DNA from: Candidatus Magasanikbacteria bacterium RIFOXYC2_FULL_42_28
Lineage (GTDB): Bacteria; Patescibacteria; ABY1; Magasanikbacterales; GWA2-37-8
NCBI GenBank assembly: GCA_001784435.1
Contig: MFQZ01000003.1
Coordinates: forward strand, 1-64,000
DNA: 64,000 nucleotides
Direction: 5' to 3'
In this document: piece after piece, positions 9,546 through 18,302 of the stretch
How the letters are laid out: the number at the start of each line of letters is the position of its first letter
How positions within the stretch are numbered: position 1 is the first letter of the stretch
Position numbers and translations under genes: made by a program
The notes under the pieces: model-generated
What the model was told of the DNA's origin: nothing
The model's database searches: none
The model's input: the letters and a program-made list of their open reading frames with translations, nothing else

Positions 9546-9627
9546 GGGCATGTGGCGGAACTGGTATACGCGTACGTCTCAGAAGCGTATGGGGTAACCC
9601 ATGAGAGTTCAAATCTCTCCATGCCCA
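9546..9627 (+). tRNA. tRNA-Leu(CAG)
   Basis: The acceptor strand GGGCATG (9546-9552) pairs with CATGCCC (9620-9626). The anticodon stem TACGT/GCGTA encloses CTCAGAA with anticodon CAG. The long variable arm ATGGGGTAACCCAT is typical of Leu. The T arm is GAGAG/CTCTC around TTCAAAT. The discriminator is A9627 and CCA is not encoded, unlike the other two tRNAs here. Confidence 0.95.
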
Positions 9628-9702
9628 CGACGCTTAGCGTCGTAGTCGGCACGCTTAGCGTGCCACAACGCTAAGTATTATATTCGGGACGCTTAGCGTC
9701 CC
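9628..9702. repeat. Cluster of three short palindromes
   Basis: CGACGCTTAGCGTCG (9628-9642), GGCACGCTTAGCGTGCC (9648-9664) and GGGACGCTTAGCGTCCC (9686-9702) share the core ACGCTTAGCGT. The pattern is REP-like. Two more copies lie in frame inside the glycosyltransferase gene at 22545-22582. The rest up to 9788 shows nothing. Confidence 0.85.
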
Positions 9703-9788
9703 ACGAGCGGCCAAATAATTTTGGTCGCGGTATTAATTTAACTTCAACCGGGCGACTTTAGTCCCCAACTTTATTCATCAAACATACT

Positions 9789-11558
9789 ATGATCTCGACA
9801 ACAAACAAAACAATGCCCCACTCCCGCCGACCCCAGCCCCGCACCCAGCGTAATTTCCGTCCGTCTTTTCCGCGTTTTCGCGATATTGTCGGCGGTCCGG
9901 CTAAATTAAAAGTAATGATCGTCGGCGGTATGGAAGAAATCGGCCGTAACTGCACATTCCTAGAATATGGCAATGATATTATTATCATTGACCTAGGCCT
10001 CCAATTCCCCGAAGAAGACATGCCGGGCATTGATTACATTATCCCGAACATTTCTTATTTAAAAGGCAAAGAAAAAAATATCCGCGGTGTCATTATCACG
10101 CACGGCCATTATGACCACATCGGCGGCATCCCCCATATTATTCCGGCCTTGGGCTATCCTCCGATGTACGCTCTACCACTCACTAACGCCATCATCAAAA
10201 AACGCCAAGAAGATTACCCAGGCTTGCGTCCGCTTAATATTAATAATGTTAAATTGGAAGACCATTTGAAATTGGGAATTTTTGACATCGAATTTTTTCA
10301 TGTCAATCACAATATCCCCGATTCCATGGGCATTGTCGTCCACACACCCGACGGCACGATTGTGCACACCGGCGATTGGAAATTTGATTATCAACCGGTG
10401 GGCGAACAGCCGGCCAATTTACAGCGCATTGCCGAAATCGGCGCCAAAGGTGTTACCGCTTTAATTTCCGATTCCACGAACGCCATGCATCCGGGCCATC
10501 AAATTTCTGAAAGTGAAATCGGCGTTAATTTGGAAACGTTATTAGAAAAAGCCAAAGGGCGCGTTATTATCGGGGTATTTTCTTCACTACTTTCGCGCGT
10601 TAAACAATTAATTGAAACTTCGGAAAAGTTAGGCAAGGTGGTAGCGCTCGGCGGCTTTAGTATGCGTTCCAATGTGGAAATCGCCAAGGCCTTGGGCTAC
10701 ATGAAATTCAGCCCCAAAATTTTAATTGACATTCGCGAAATAAACAAATACCCGCCAGAAAAAGTGGTGATTGTCTGTACCGGCGCGCAAGGCGAAAAAA
10801 ACGCCACATTGATGCGCATTGCCACCGGCGAACACCGCGATGTCCATTTGATGCCGGGCGATACTGTGATATTTTCGTCATCGGTTATTCCGGGTAACGA
10901 ACGCACGGTACAACGACTGAAAGACACACTATTTCGCAAAGGCGCCGAGGTCATTCATTACGAAATGATGGACGTGCACGCTGGCGGTCATGCCAAATCC
11001 AACGATGTCAAATTGATGTTGTCTCTCATGAAACCAAAATATTTTATCCCCAACCACGGCAACCATTTTATGTTGCGCTTAAACGGTCGGATCGGTGTGG
11101 CGATGGGTATGCCCAAAGAAAATGTCTTTATCGCCGATAACGGCCAAGTAATGGAATTTACCAAAGGCGTGGGCGTGCTGACTAAAAATAAAATTGTTTC
11201 CGACTATGTGTTTGTGGACGGCTTGGGTGTGTCAGACGAAACCAATGTGGTGTTGCGCGACCGTCAGGTCTTGGCCGAAGATGGTATGGTTGTCGTAATC
11301 GCGACCGTGGATTCTAAAACCGGTCAACTAATCCAAAACCCCGACATTATCTCACGCGGATTTGTGTTTTTAAAAGAACACAAAGAATTAATTGAGGACT
11401 TGCGCAGTCGCGTGCGTAAAATTGTGGCCGACTCCGACCCGCTCTCTTGGGCTGATACCAATAATATCCGCAATAAAATTCGCGATTACGTGGGGCAGTT
11501 TTTGTTTACAAAAACCGAGAAACGGCCAATGGTGTTGCCGGTGGTGATTGAAGTGTAA
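9789..11558 (+). CDS. rnj: Ribonuclease J
   Basis: A metallo-beta-lactamase/beta-CASP ribonuclease for mRNA decay and RNA maturation, 589 aa. It has a basic, probably disordered N-terminus (residues 1-35). The metal motif HGHYDH is at 105-110, followed by HTGDWK and DSTNAMHPG. The beta-CASP and C-terminal dimerisation domains are complete (HAGGHAKSND, PNHGNH). Given RNase J, mRNA decay here probably runs 5'-3'. A terminator follows at 11582-11611. Confidence 0.95.
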   Translation: MISTTNKTMPHSRRPQPRTQRNFRPSFPRFRDIVGGPAKLKVMIVGGMEEIGRNCTFLEYGNDIIIIDLGLQFPEEDMPGIDYIIPNISYLKGKEKNIRGVIITHGHYDHIGGIPHIIPALGYPPMYALPLTNAIIKKRQEDYPGLRPLNINNVKLEDHLKLGIFDIEFFHVNHNIPDSMGIVVHTPDGTIVHTGDWKFDYQPVGEQPANLQRIAEIGAKGVTALISDSTNAMHPGHQISESEIGVNLETLLEKAKGRVIIGVFSSLLSRVKQLIETSEKLGKVVALGGFSMRSNVEIAKALGYMKFSPKILIDIREINKYPPEKVVIVCTGAQGEKNATLMRIATGEHRDVHLMPGDTVIFSSSVIPGNERTVQRLKDTLFRKGAEVIHYEMMDVHAGGHAKSNDVKLMLSLMKPKYFIPNHGNHFMLRLNGRIGVAMGMPKENVFIADNGQVMEFTKGVGVLTKNKIVSDYVFVDGLGVSDETNVVLRDRQVLAEDGMVVVIATVDSKTGQLIQNPDIISRGFVFLKEHKELIEDLRSRVRKIVADSDPLSWADTNNIRNKIRDYVGQFLFTKTEKRPMVLPVVIEV

Positions 11559-11581
11559 AAATAAAAACATGTAACCAATCA

Positions 11582-11611
11582 ACCTCACTACTTAAGTGAG
11601 GTTTTTGTTTG
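11582..11611 (+). terminator. Intrinsic terminator after RNase J
   Basis: The hairpin ACCTCACT...AGTGAGGT is followed by TTTTTGTTT, 24 nt after the stop. Confidence 0.85.
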
Positions 11612-11651
11612 CCTAATAAACTAAAAAGCGGTATAATATCACAGTCAAAAT

Positions 11652-12029
11652 ATGCTAGAAAGACCAGGGGCGAAAATAATAAACTTAGCCGAAGCTAGAC
11701 GCAAGCGCGAAAATCCATGCCCTTGCGAAATTTGTAATATGGAAAAACAGGGATACAAAATGCCCCGGCTGGAAGAAAAAATGGGAGAATTAAAAAATTA
11801 TTTACGTTTTCACAAACCCAACCAAAATTCCGCGTTAATGTCACGCGCTTACGATAAAATGGTAATTTTACCACTAGCCACATTAGCACGCTCCCTACTC
11901 AACTGGGAATTAGACGGTAAAAATATCACGCCGGAATATACATTGGCGCTACTCATGCTAATTAAACAAAAAATTTCCGACGCGCGGGTAAGACACAACG
12001 CCAAAATTCCGCCACCGGATATGATTTAA
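11652..12029 (+). CDS. Small protein with a CxCxxC motif, unknown
   Basis: 125 aa, not recognised. The N-terminal segment has a CPCEIC motif (residues 23-28) with a further Met-rich stretch, which could bind a metal. The rest is predicted helical (LARSLLNWELDG, LALLMLIKQKI) without a signal peptide or membrane helix. The gene is followed after 19 nt by the 2-hydroxyacid dehydrogenase gene. The start has no Shine-Dalgarno, as is usual here. Confidence 0.7.
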   Translation: MLERPGAKIINLAEARRKRENPCPCEICNMEKQGYKMPRLEEKMGELKNYLRFHKPNQNSALMSRAYDKMVILPLATLARSLLNWELDGKNITPEYTLALLMLIKQKISDARVRHNAKIPPPDMI

Positions 12030-12048
12030 AAAAATAATTTGTATATAT

Positions 12049-13077
12049 ATGCCCACCAAAAAACTCACCGTCGCCTTCTACGGCATCTGGCCGGAAATCA
12101 AAGACTATGTGCGCGCCAAAATGAGTGGCTTCCATACCACCATTCACACCGAACCGATTAGTTTGGAAAATATGAACAAAGACGCGGACGTGATTGCGAT
12201 TTTTGTGGAGTCGGCGTTGGATAAAAAAATGATTCACGCTTTGCCAAAATTAAAAATGATTGCAGCAATGTCAACTGGCTACGATCATGTTGACGCCAAA
12301 GCCGCCCAAGCCAAGAAAATTCCGGTTTGCAATGTCCCCTTTTACGGCGAAAATACCGTGGCCGAACATGCCTTTGCTTTAATTTTGGGCTTAACCCGCA
12401 AATTATTTTTATCAACTAAACGAGTTAAAGAAGGAGTATATGATTACCATGGTTTGCGTGGCACGGATTTAAAAGGTAAAACTTTAGGCGTTATCGGCAC
12501 CGGCCACATTGGCGCGCATCTGATAAAAATGGCTAACGGTTTTGAAATGAATGTTTTAGGATATGACCCCTATCCTAACAAAGAATTGGCTAAAACTTTG
12601 GGATTCAAATACGCGACCTTGGACAAATTACTGGCCAAATCCGACATTGTGAGTTTGCATGTCCCCCTTTTCAAAAATACCTACCATTTAATCAACAAAA
12701 AAAATATTAAAAAAATGAAGCCGGGCGCGTATTTAATTAACACTGCGCGCGGTGCCCTGGTTGATCCGGAGGCACTTGTCTCGGCTTTACAAAGCAAACA
12801 ATTGGCGGGGGCGGGATTAGATGTTTTAGAAGATGAAAATTTTATTCAACACGAAGAAGCGTTAATGGCGAGCGGTTGTAAAGAATGTCAAATAAAAACA
12901 AATTTGATGAATAATATTATCATTGACCACCCCGATACGATTGTGACTCCGCACAATGCCTTTAATAGCACCGAGGCATTAAAAAGAATTGTTGACGCCA
13001 CTGTTGAAAATATTCGTTCGTTTGCGAAGGGTGAAATCATTAATGACGTAACGGCGGCAAAGCCAAAGAAAAAATAA
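12049..13077 (+). CDS. D-isomer-specific 2-hydroxyacid dehydrogenase
   Basis: NAD-dependent reduction of a 2-keto acid to the D-hydroxy acid; 342 aa. The Rossmann motif GTGHIG spans 150-155, with the NAD-binding Asp at 173 (GYD). The substrate and catalytic residues sit in NTARGALVD and the late TPHNAF motif. The overall pattern resembles D-lactate dehydrogenase. An insertion with two Cys (GCKEC) precedes the last catalytic segment. The substrate is uncertain; lactate from fermentation is plausible. Confidence 0.88.
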   Translation: MPTKKLTVAFYGIWPEIKDYVRAKMSGFHTTIHTEPISLENMNKDADVIAIFVESALDKKMIHALPKLKMIAAMSTGYDHVDAKAAQAKKIPVCNVPFYGENTVAEHAFALILGLTRKLFLSTKRVKEGVYDYHGLRGTDLKGKTLGVIGTGHIGAHLIKMANGFEMNVLGYDPYPNKELAKTLGFKYATLDKLLAKSDIVSLHVPLFKNTYHLINKKNIKKMKPGAYLINTARGALVDPEALVSALQSKQLAGAGLDVLEDENFIQHEEALMASGCKECQIKTNLMNNIIIDHPDTIVTPHNAFNSTEALKRIVDATVENIRSFAKGEIINDVTAAKPKKK

Positions 13078-13086
13078 ATTATTTAC

Positions 13087-13117
13087 TGTCATCCCGATGA
13101 AAATCGGGATCTCTGTC
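13087..13117. repeat. Palindromic repeat, ATCCCGATGAAAATCGGGAT type
   Basis: A 31-nt unit identical to 44395-44425 and matched by an inverted copy at 44450-44475. It contains the hairpin ATCCCGAT-GAAA-ATCGGGAT and lies between the dehydrogenase and the rnpB terminator. Confidence 0.85.
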
Positions 13118-13135
13118 CAAAAATATAACAAGCAA

Positions 13136-13164
13136 AAACATCCCGACTAAGTCGGGATGTTTTC
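13136..13164 (-). terminator. Bidirectional terminator of rnpB
   Basis: AAACATCCCGACT/AGTCGGGATGTTT with a T tract on the minus strand, 6 nt beyond the rnpB P1 helix. The + strand also has a shorter T run, so it may serve the upstream dehydrogenase. Confidence 0.8.
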
Positions 13165-13169
13165 ATTTT

Positions 13170-13720
13170 GTCTATAACTATAAGCCGAATTTTGTCCGGC
13201 GTCGCTACGCTATGCCGGACAAGTTCCGTTCCTTTTTACAAAGATACGGGCTTGCCCGAGCGTAGTTCCGACCAAGTCGGAACGAAGCCGGGATAACCAT
13301 TTATCTAGGCCGACCATTGCTGGACGACTCAAGCCCGCCTTCGCTAATGCTATGGCGGACAATGCGAACGAACTTTTCCGGGCTTCGCTGCGCTTCGCCC
13401 GGTAAACCGTGATATTAATATCATTGGGTTTACCCTGCGTAGCGCAGCGAAGCAGGGCTGCTCTTGCGCGCGGATAAGGATTTAGCCGTTTCACCCCCGA
13501 TCTTATTTCCCCCTGTAATCGGGATTAAGCCATAATTTTGATAAATCAAAATTTTAGGGTTTGGCTCTTCCGGCAATTTCTCGCCGAAACGTCTCTGCTC
13601 GCACCTCGCGGGTTGCCCCGGGTTGGCGTTACCAACTATCTTTTTTCTCCCGACTTAGTCGGGAGGAGCGTGTTCGGACTTTCCTTCCCGACTAAGTCGG
13701 GATGGTTATCCATTATAGAC
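13170..13720 (-). ncRNA. rnpB: RNase P RNA (class A), enlarged
   Basis: The catalytic RNA for tRNA 5' processing. The conserved core is present on the minus strand: GGAAAGTCCGAACAC (P4 5' side, near 13680), GGTAACGCCAACC, CAGAGACG, GGTGAAACGGC, AGATAAATGG and AATTCGGCTTATAG at the 3' end. Helix P1 closes with GTCTATAA (13713-13720) and TTATAGAC (13170-13177). At 551 nt it is well above the usual 350-400 nt. The extra length comes from hairpins built on palindromes also found elsewhere in the window: two CCGACTTAGTCGG types, CCTGCTTCGCTGCGCTACGCAGG-like stems and a GTCCGGC...GCCGGAC stem next to the 3' end. Confidence 0.94.
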
Positions 13721-13726
13721 ACCTAT

Positions 13727-13755
13727 ATTATAACACATTTTTGATGTTTTGTCAA
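13727..13755 (-). promoter_or_regulatory. rnpB promoter
   Basis: TTGACA (13750-13755), 17-bp spacer, TATAAT (13727-13732) on the minus strand. The predicted start is about 13720, exactly the 5' end of P1. Confidence 0.9.
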
Positions 13756-13781
13756 GATACCAACCCTCGATAATGACTAAT

Positions 13782-14408
13782 TTAAGCCAAATTTTCTGCC
13801 ACACTATACTCTTGCAACGCCTTTTTAATTTTCTGCTCGCTTACTTCATAACCTGGCAAAAAATAAACTTTCTCGCTATAATTAATATCATTAAAATACG
13901 CTAACTGCTCTCTAAAAATTCTTCCATTAAACTCACCACCAAATATTGCTTTCCCGGCTTTGGTTATTTCTACGACTGAATGATGATCACGAATGATAAA
14001 ATATAAGTCAACATAATCTTTCCATTTTGCTCGCCGCCCCAAAGCGTACGCTTTCATCGCGGCCAAAGTAAGCAAATCCGGAAAACGCAGTAACTTGTCA
14101 AAATTTTTGCTATAATCAATTTTGAATGGATATTGAAAAAAAGTCAACTGTACTTGTCCAATAAAAAAAGTAAATTGACCATCTTCGTCCTTATACACCG
14201 TTTTTATCTTTCGTCGGCTCTTAGTAATCGCTTTTCTAATTTTGGCATTATCAAATTTCTCCAAAGAAAACAAATCAAAATCAATTGACTGACGATGGCC
14301 AATTTGCAAAGCAATAGCCGTTCCTCCCACCAAACCAAATTTTTTAGTAAATTTTCCCACTAACGGCAAGAGTTGACGTTGTTCCTCTGATAAAATTTCT
14401 GGATGCAT
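13782..14408 (-). CDS. Nucleotidyltransferase, AbiEii-like (toxin-type)
   Basis: 208 aa with the nucleotidyltransferase core: GLVGGTAIAL (GG at 28-29) and the metal-binding DFDLF at 43-47. A later Lys/Tyr-rich segment reads RAKWKDYVDLYFI, as in AbiEii/AbiGii-type proteins. Such proteins nucleotidylate tRNA or other targets in type IV toxin-antitoxin systems. Here the partner is not a recognisable AbiEi but the 94-aa protein encoded 5 nt upstream. The function as a toxin is inferred. Confidence 0.82.
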   Translation of the reverse strand: MHPEILSEEQRQLLPLVGKFTKKFGLVGGTAIALQIGHRQSIDFDLFSLEKFDNAKIRKAITKSRRKIKTVYKDEDGQFTFFIGQVQLTFFQYPFKIDYSKNFDKLLRFPDLLTLAAMKAYALGRRAKWKDYVDLYFIIRDHHSVVEITKAGKAIFGGEFNGRIFREQLAYFNDINYSEKVYFLPGYEVSEQKIKKALQEYSVAENLA

Positions 14409-14413
14409 AATAT

Positions 14414-14698
14414 TTAGCGGTGTTTATCAAAATAAAGATTGAAGAAATTAGTTGTTTTTTCATCATAATTCGTCCGCCCCCACTTCTTTGGCTTGGAATC
14501 GGCGCGAAAAATTTTCGCGGTTTTTTCCATCCCTAAAATTTTAATCAATTTTTGCACATCATCCCAATCGCCATAATTCAAAGTGGCTTCCACAATGGAC
14601 TCAGCCCCGAGGGAGTCATAATCCTTCACATACCAAATCAGATATTTTCTTTTTTTAATAAAATCGTGAATTGTCATATAAATATTGGCTATATTCAC
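14414..14698 (-). CDS. Unknown partner of the nucleotidyltransferase
   Basis: 94 aa, or 87 aa if Met8 (14677) is the start. It has no signal peptide or membrane helix. It carries LIWYVKDYDSL and a GDWDDVQKLIKILG segment of predicted helices. The gene starts right after the 102-aa gene's stop and ends 5 nt before the nucleotidyltransferase, so the three are surely co-transcribed. A cognate antitoxin or accessory factor is plausible but not shown. Confidence 0.75.
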   Translation of the reverse strand: MNIANIYMTIHDFIKKRKYLIWYVKDYDSLGAESIVEATLNYGDWDDVQKLIKILGMEKTAKIFRADSKPKKWGRTNYDEKTTNFFNLYFDKHR

Positions 14699-15007
14699 CT
14701 ATATTATATCATAATTTGACGAAAAAATCAATATCATTTCCCCCTCAATCTCTACCGCTCCGCCCTCATATTCCCCCGCGTGCGCCGCTTGTCCTTCATA
14801 CACCGGCGCCTTCTGATCCAAATGTAAATTCAATTCCCAATTTGCGCCGGCGTCTTTAACATATAAATGAAATCGGGGATACAACATCCCCCGCACCGGA
14901 TGGCGCGCGTAACTTTTCTCGCCCCGAAACATTTTCAAACCATAGCCACAGCGACGGACAAATTTATCAACGTCGGGGATTTTAGTTTTTAATAATGGAA
15001 TTTTCAT
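14699..15007 (-). CDS. Small unknown protein (102 aa)
   Basis: Not recognised. It is a soluble, mixed alpha/beta protein with aromatic and His residues (MLYPRFHLYV, NLHLDQK, AHAGEYEGG) suggesting a compact beta fold. It is the first gene of the tight operon with the 94-aa protein and the nucleotidyltransferase. A PEP-utilising-domain gene lies 53 nt upstream on the same strand, separated by a short palindromic repeat at 15016-15050. Confidence 0.72.
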   Translation of the reverse strand: MKIPLLKTKIPDVDKFVRRCGYGLKMFRGEKSYARHPVRGMLYPRFHLYVKDAGANWELNLHLDQKAPVYEGQAAHAGEYEGGAVEIEGEMILIFSSNYDII

Positions 15008-15015
15008 ATTTTTGT

Positions 15016-15050
15016 TGTCATTGCGAGCCCAAAGGGGCGTGGCAATCTCT
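15016..15050. repeat. Short palindromic repeat (TCATTGCGAG...GCAATCTC type)
   Basis: TCATTGCGAG and GCAATCTC flank a variable centre. Further copies are at 16704-16740, within miaA at 28136-28165, and around 48102-48194. Confidence 0.75.
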
Positions 15051-15060
15051 ATTTCATCTA

Positions 15061-16548
15061 TTATTTTATTTTCCGCACCACTCCCTTATCCGCATCCACC
15101 TCCACCATATCGCCGTCTTTAAAAATTTTAGTGGCATTTTTAAAACTTACCACGCACGGCACACCGAACTCGCGCGCCACCACCGCCGCATGGCAAGTCA
15201 AACTCCCCACTTCGGTAACAATCGCACCGGCATTTTTCATGGCCGGTAAATAATCCACCATTGTAACCACACTAATCATAATATCGCCCTTTTTTACTTT
15301 ATAATTATCTTGCGGACCGGCAACTATTTTCGCTTGACCAACTGTTCGCCCAACGCTGGCACAAATACCTTTGCCACTATTATTTTCTCCAATGTACCCG
15401 GTAGTTTTTTCTAAATAAGCAAATAATTTTTTTGCTTCGGACGTAGTAAATATATATCTTTTTAACATCGCTTTATCATATCCATAACCACAAATTTCCC
15501 GCCGATCGCCCAATATTTTTTCGACATTTAATTCTCCTCGTAACGCTAATACCACCTCATGTTCATACAAAGTGCGCAACTGTTTAACTGATAAAAATAA
15601 CCGTTTACATATTTCTTTATACAACGGCAATACCTGGAAAGTGCAATAACTCATTAAATATTCCGCTTCATTACGCGCGTCCAATGCCAAACTAAAATCT
15701 ATAAATACTTGCAACTCACGCTTGGATAAATTATACTTTTTTACAATATTAAAAATATCATTTCTACGTACACGCGTATATTTTTTTAATTCATTAAATT
15801 GGCGACTTAGTTCGTCAACATCTCGATTTTGCAATTCTACCAACTCTTCTTCGTAATGTTTGGCGCCCCACGGCTCACCATACGCCGCCACCGGCATCCA
15901 ACCAAAATTCTTGGCCAACCGCATTGCTGAAATTTTTAATTCATAACCTGATTTAATCTTAATTACCTCACCCAAAACCGCGCGCTTCTCTTTTAAAGTT
16001 GTAGAAATTTCATCTGGTTTTGTTAAAATAAATAACGCCTTAAAATATTCCGGCGAATTGTCCGCCAAACCTTTACTAATTAGAATCTCCCGCATCGGCG
16101 AATTCCAATAATCTTCCGCAATCCAACCAATTTGATCAAATACGGTAGCGCGATGAACCCAATCCCGATTAGTTTGATACATTTTAATCAATTCCGGTGT
16201 AGATAATTTAGCCACCTGCGCTACACCAACTTTTAGCAAACTTTTCAACAGTTGCGCGCGTAAATTATAGAATTTCAATAATTTCTTTTCAATAAATTTA
16301 TAATCTTTTTTAGTGCTATTTTTTATATATTTATTCAACTTTTCAAAAAACCATTCAGGAAAATACGCGTGCTGATAAACATTGTTATTTTCAGCAGTAC
16401 TAACAATAAGAGTGCCTTTTCCAAAACCAAAGGTCTTCTTAAAATAGCGCGCTGACTCTGGCCCATGCCAAGCTTCAGTATCCAAAGGATATACACTCCA
16501 CTTCCCCATTTTCTTCAATTTTATTTTATAATAATTTTCGTGAGGCAT
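15061..16548 (-). CDS. PEP-utilising-enzyme mobile-domain protein
   Basis: 495 aa. The last 90 residues are the swivelling phosphohistidine domain of PEP synthase, PPDK and enzyme I: GSLTCHAAVVARE with the phosphorylatable His at 453, followed by GVPCVV. The N-terminal 400 residues are predicted helical and do not show the ATP-grasp domain of a PEP synthase. This is therefore a domain of unknown function fused to the mobile domain, as in several uncharacterised phosphotransfer proteins. The substrate is unknown. Confidence 0.75.
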   Translation of the reverse strand: MPHENYYKIKLKKMGKWSVYPLDTEAWHGPESARYFKKTFGFGKGTLIVSTAENNNVYQHAYFPEWFFEKLNKYIKNSTKKDYKFIEKKLLKFYNLRAQLLKSLLKVGVAQVAKLSTPELIKMYQTNRDWVHRATVFDQIGWIAEDYWNSPMREILISKGLADNSPEYFKALFILTKPDEISTTLKEKRAVLGEVIKIKSGYELKISAMRLAKNFGWMPVAAYGEPWGAKHYEEELVELQNRDVDELSRQFNELKKYTRVRRNDIFNIVKKYNLSKRELQVFIDFSLALDARNEAEYLMSYCTFQVLPLYKEICKRLFLSVKQLRTLYEHEVVLALRGELNVEKILGDRREICGYGYDKAMLKRYIFTTSEAKKLFAYLEKTTGYIGENNSGKGICASVGRTVGQAKIVAGPQDNYKVKKGDIMISVVTMVDYLPAMKNAGAIVTEVGSLTCHAAVVAREFGVPCVVSFKNATKIFKDGDMVEVDADKGVVRKIK

Positions 16549-16612
16549 ACAGACAAATTTACTATTAATCCTATCTTACCAGCAATCCCCACTTTTTTCA
16601 ATCCTTTAGCAT

Positions 16613-16641
16613 TTGACCCCCACACCAATTTGCGGTAAAAT
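16613..16641 (+). promoter_or_regulatory. Promoter for the sugar phosphotransferase gene
   Basis: TTGACC (16613-16618), 17-bp spacer, TAAAAT (16636-16641). The ~100-nt leader contains a CCTCCCC...GGGGAGG-like hairpin and a palindromic repeat (16704-16740). Confidence 0.65.
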
Positions 16642-16703
16642 GACAGTGCCGACCGACGAATACCCCACCCTCGCCCTCCCCTTTTTATAAAGGGAGGGGA
16701 AAC

Positions 16704-16740
16704 CGAGATTGCCGCGTTGTTTCACTCCTCGCAATGACAA
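16704..16740. repeat. Short palindromic repeat in a leader
   Basis: GAGATTGCCGCG...CGCAATGACAA, the same family as 15016-15050 in the opposite orientation, ends 9 nt before the next ATG. Confidence 0.7.
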
Positions 16741-16749
16741 ATAAACCCT

Positions 16750-18168
16750 ATGAAACGCTTTGAACTATTTTTCACTTTTTTACAATTACCGCTGGATTAC
16801 GCCGCTTTGGTACTCGCCGGATTCACGGCCTATACCTTGCGTTTTTCCGATTTCGCCATTTCTATTCGGCCGGTAATTTTTAATTTATCTTGGGAAAAAT
16901 ATTGGCCGCTCGTACTGGCTGTCTCGGCGCTTTGGGTGATGATTTTTGCGATTTCCGGATTATATAGTGCCGATCCTAACCGTAAATTCGCCGCTGAATT
17001 TTCCAAAATAATTTTGGCCTGCTCCACCGGATTTTCGGCCATCACAATTTACGTTTTTTTTACTTTACAAAAATTTGATTCCCGCTTTTTGGTTTTAGCC
17101 GGTTGGATTTTGGCGATGATTTTTGTGGTATTTGCTCGCATGCTGATGCGCGCTTTTAAAGCCGGCCTGCACTACGGCGGATTTGGCTTACGCTTGGTAG
17201 GAATTATTGGTGCCGAAGAAATTGCCGAAACCATTGCTTCGGAACTTGATGGGCGCCGCTATTTGGGATACAAAGTCGTAGGAATTTTTCCGCATTTTAA
17301 TCAAGAGACGTCCAAACGATTGCTCACCTTAAATCCGGATGAAATTTTATTCACCGACCCCAAAGCACACGAAGCCGATACTTTAAAAGCCATTGATTTT
17401 GCCAATGAACATCATTTGACTTTTAAATATTCCGCTGATCTTTTTTCTACCATTTCCACCAACATGACTGTCTCAACTTTGGCCGGCGTGCCGATAATTG
17501 AACTCAAACGCGCGCGTATCACGAGTTGGGGTAGAATTATCAAACGCTTAATTGACATCGTTGGCGGGCTGACTTTATTGTTAATTTGCGTTCCGATATA
17601 TTTAATTATCACCCTCATAATTTTAATTGAAACCGGCCGGCCGATAATTTACAAAAATGAACGCGTGGGACAAGAAGGCAAAAAATTTAACGCCTATAAA
17701 TTCCGATCACTCTATCAGAAATTTTGCACTGGAAGGCAGTTTGGCGAAGACGGCCAAATGGCTTTACAAAAAGAACAAGAATTAATTTCCGCGCAAAGTA
17801 TTAAATCCGGACCGGTTTATAAAATTCAAGACGACCCGCGCGTGACGCCTTTCGGCCGATTTATTCGTCGTTTTAGTTTGGACGAGATTCCCCAATTTTT
17901 AAATGTATTGCTTGGTAATATGAGTTTAGTTGGTCCGCGCCCACATCAACCGCGCGAAGTGGCCAAATATGAAAAGCAACAAAAAATTGTCATGGCGGTT
18001 AAGCCGGGCATGTCCGGCCTGGCCCAAGTTTCCGGCCGCAGTAATTTAAGTTTTGAAGATGAAATAAAGTTAGATACTTTTTATTTAGAAAATTGGACGA
18101 TTTTAATGGATGTGATAATTATTTTAAAAACGCCGTTTGTGGTGATTAGACGAAAAGGGGCGTGGTAA
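16750..18168 (+). CDS. Polyprenyl-phosphate glycosylphosphotransferase
   Basis: Transfers a sugar-1-phosphate to undecaprenyl phosphate, the first step of surface polysaccharide synthesis. The 472-aa protein has four or five N-terminal membrane helices, a central Rossmann-like domain (near 155-250) and a C-terminal bacterial sugar transferase domain. That domain shows KRLIDIVGG, a membrane re-entrant helix, KFRSL, SLDEIPQ and GPRPHQP. This is the WbaP/WcaJ architecture; the sugar cannot be named. Two GT4 genes follow. Confidence 0.93.
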   Translation: MKRFELFFTFLQLPLDYAALVLAGFTAYTLRFSDFAISIRPVIFNLSWEKYWPLVLAVSALWVMIFAISGLYSADPNRKFAAEFSKIILACSTGFSAITIYVFFTLQKFDSRFLVLAGWILAMIFVVFARMLMRAFKAGLHYGGFGLRLVGIIGAEEIAETIASELDGRRYLGYKVVGIFPHFNQETSKRLLTLNPDEILFTDPKAHEADTLKAIDFANEHHLTFKYSADLFSTISTNMTVSTLAGVPIIELKRARITSWGRIIKRLIDIVGGLTLLLICVPIYLIITLIILIETGRPIIYKNERVGQEGKKFNAYKFRSLYQKFCTGRQFGEDGQMALQKEQELISAQSIKSGPVYKIQDDPRVTPFGRFIRRFSLDEIPQFLNVLLGNMSLVGPRPHQPREVAKYEKQQKIVMAVKPGMSGLAQVSGRSNLSFEDEIKLDTFYLENWTILMDVIIILKTPFVVIRRKGAW

Positions 18169-18180
18169 TAAAAATTAAAC

Positions 18181-18300
18181 ACTAAATACTAAACCATAAA
18201 TTCTAAACAAGTTCAAATGTTCAAAATACAAATTTTAAACACTTTGAATTTTAGATTTTGAAATTGTTTAGAATTTAGGACTTAGAGTTTAGAGTTTCAA
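18181..18300. repeat. A/T-rich inverted repeat
   Basis: Arms related to AACACTAAATACTAAACC and their complement (GTTTAGAATTTAGGACTTAGAG) fold together between the sugar transferase and the next GT. Distantly like 2048-2162. Confidence 0.55.
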
Positions 18301-18302
18301 TT

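Noticed and set aside
9628..9702. CRISPR array
   Set aside because: Three short palindromes with unequal sequence and irregular spacing; no cas genes in the window.
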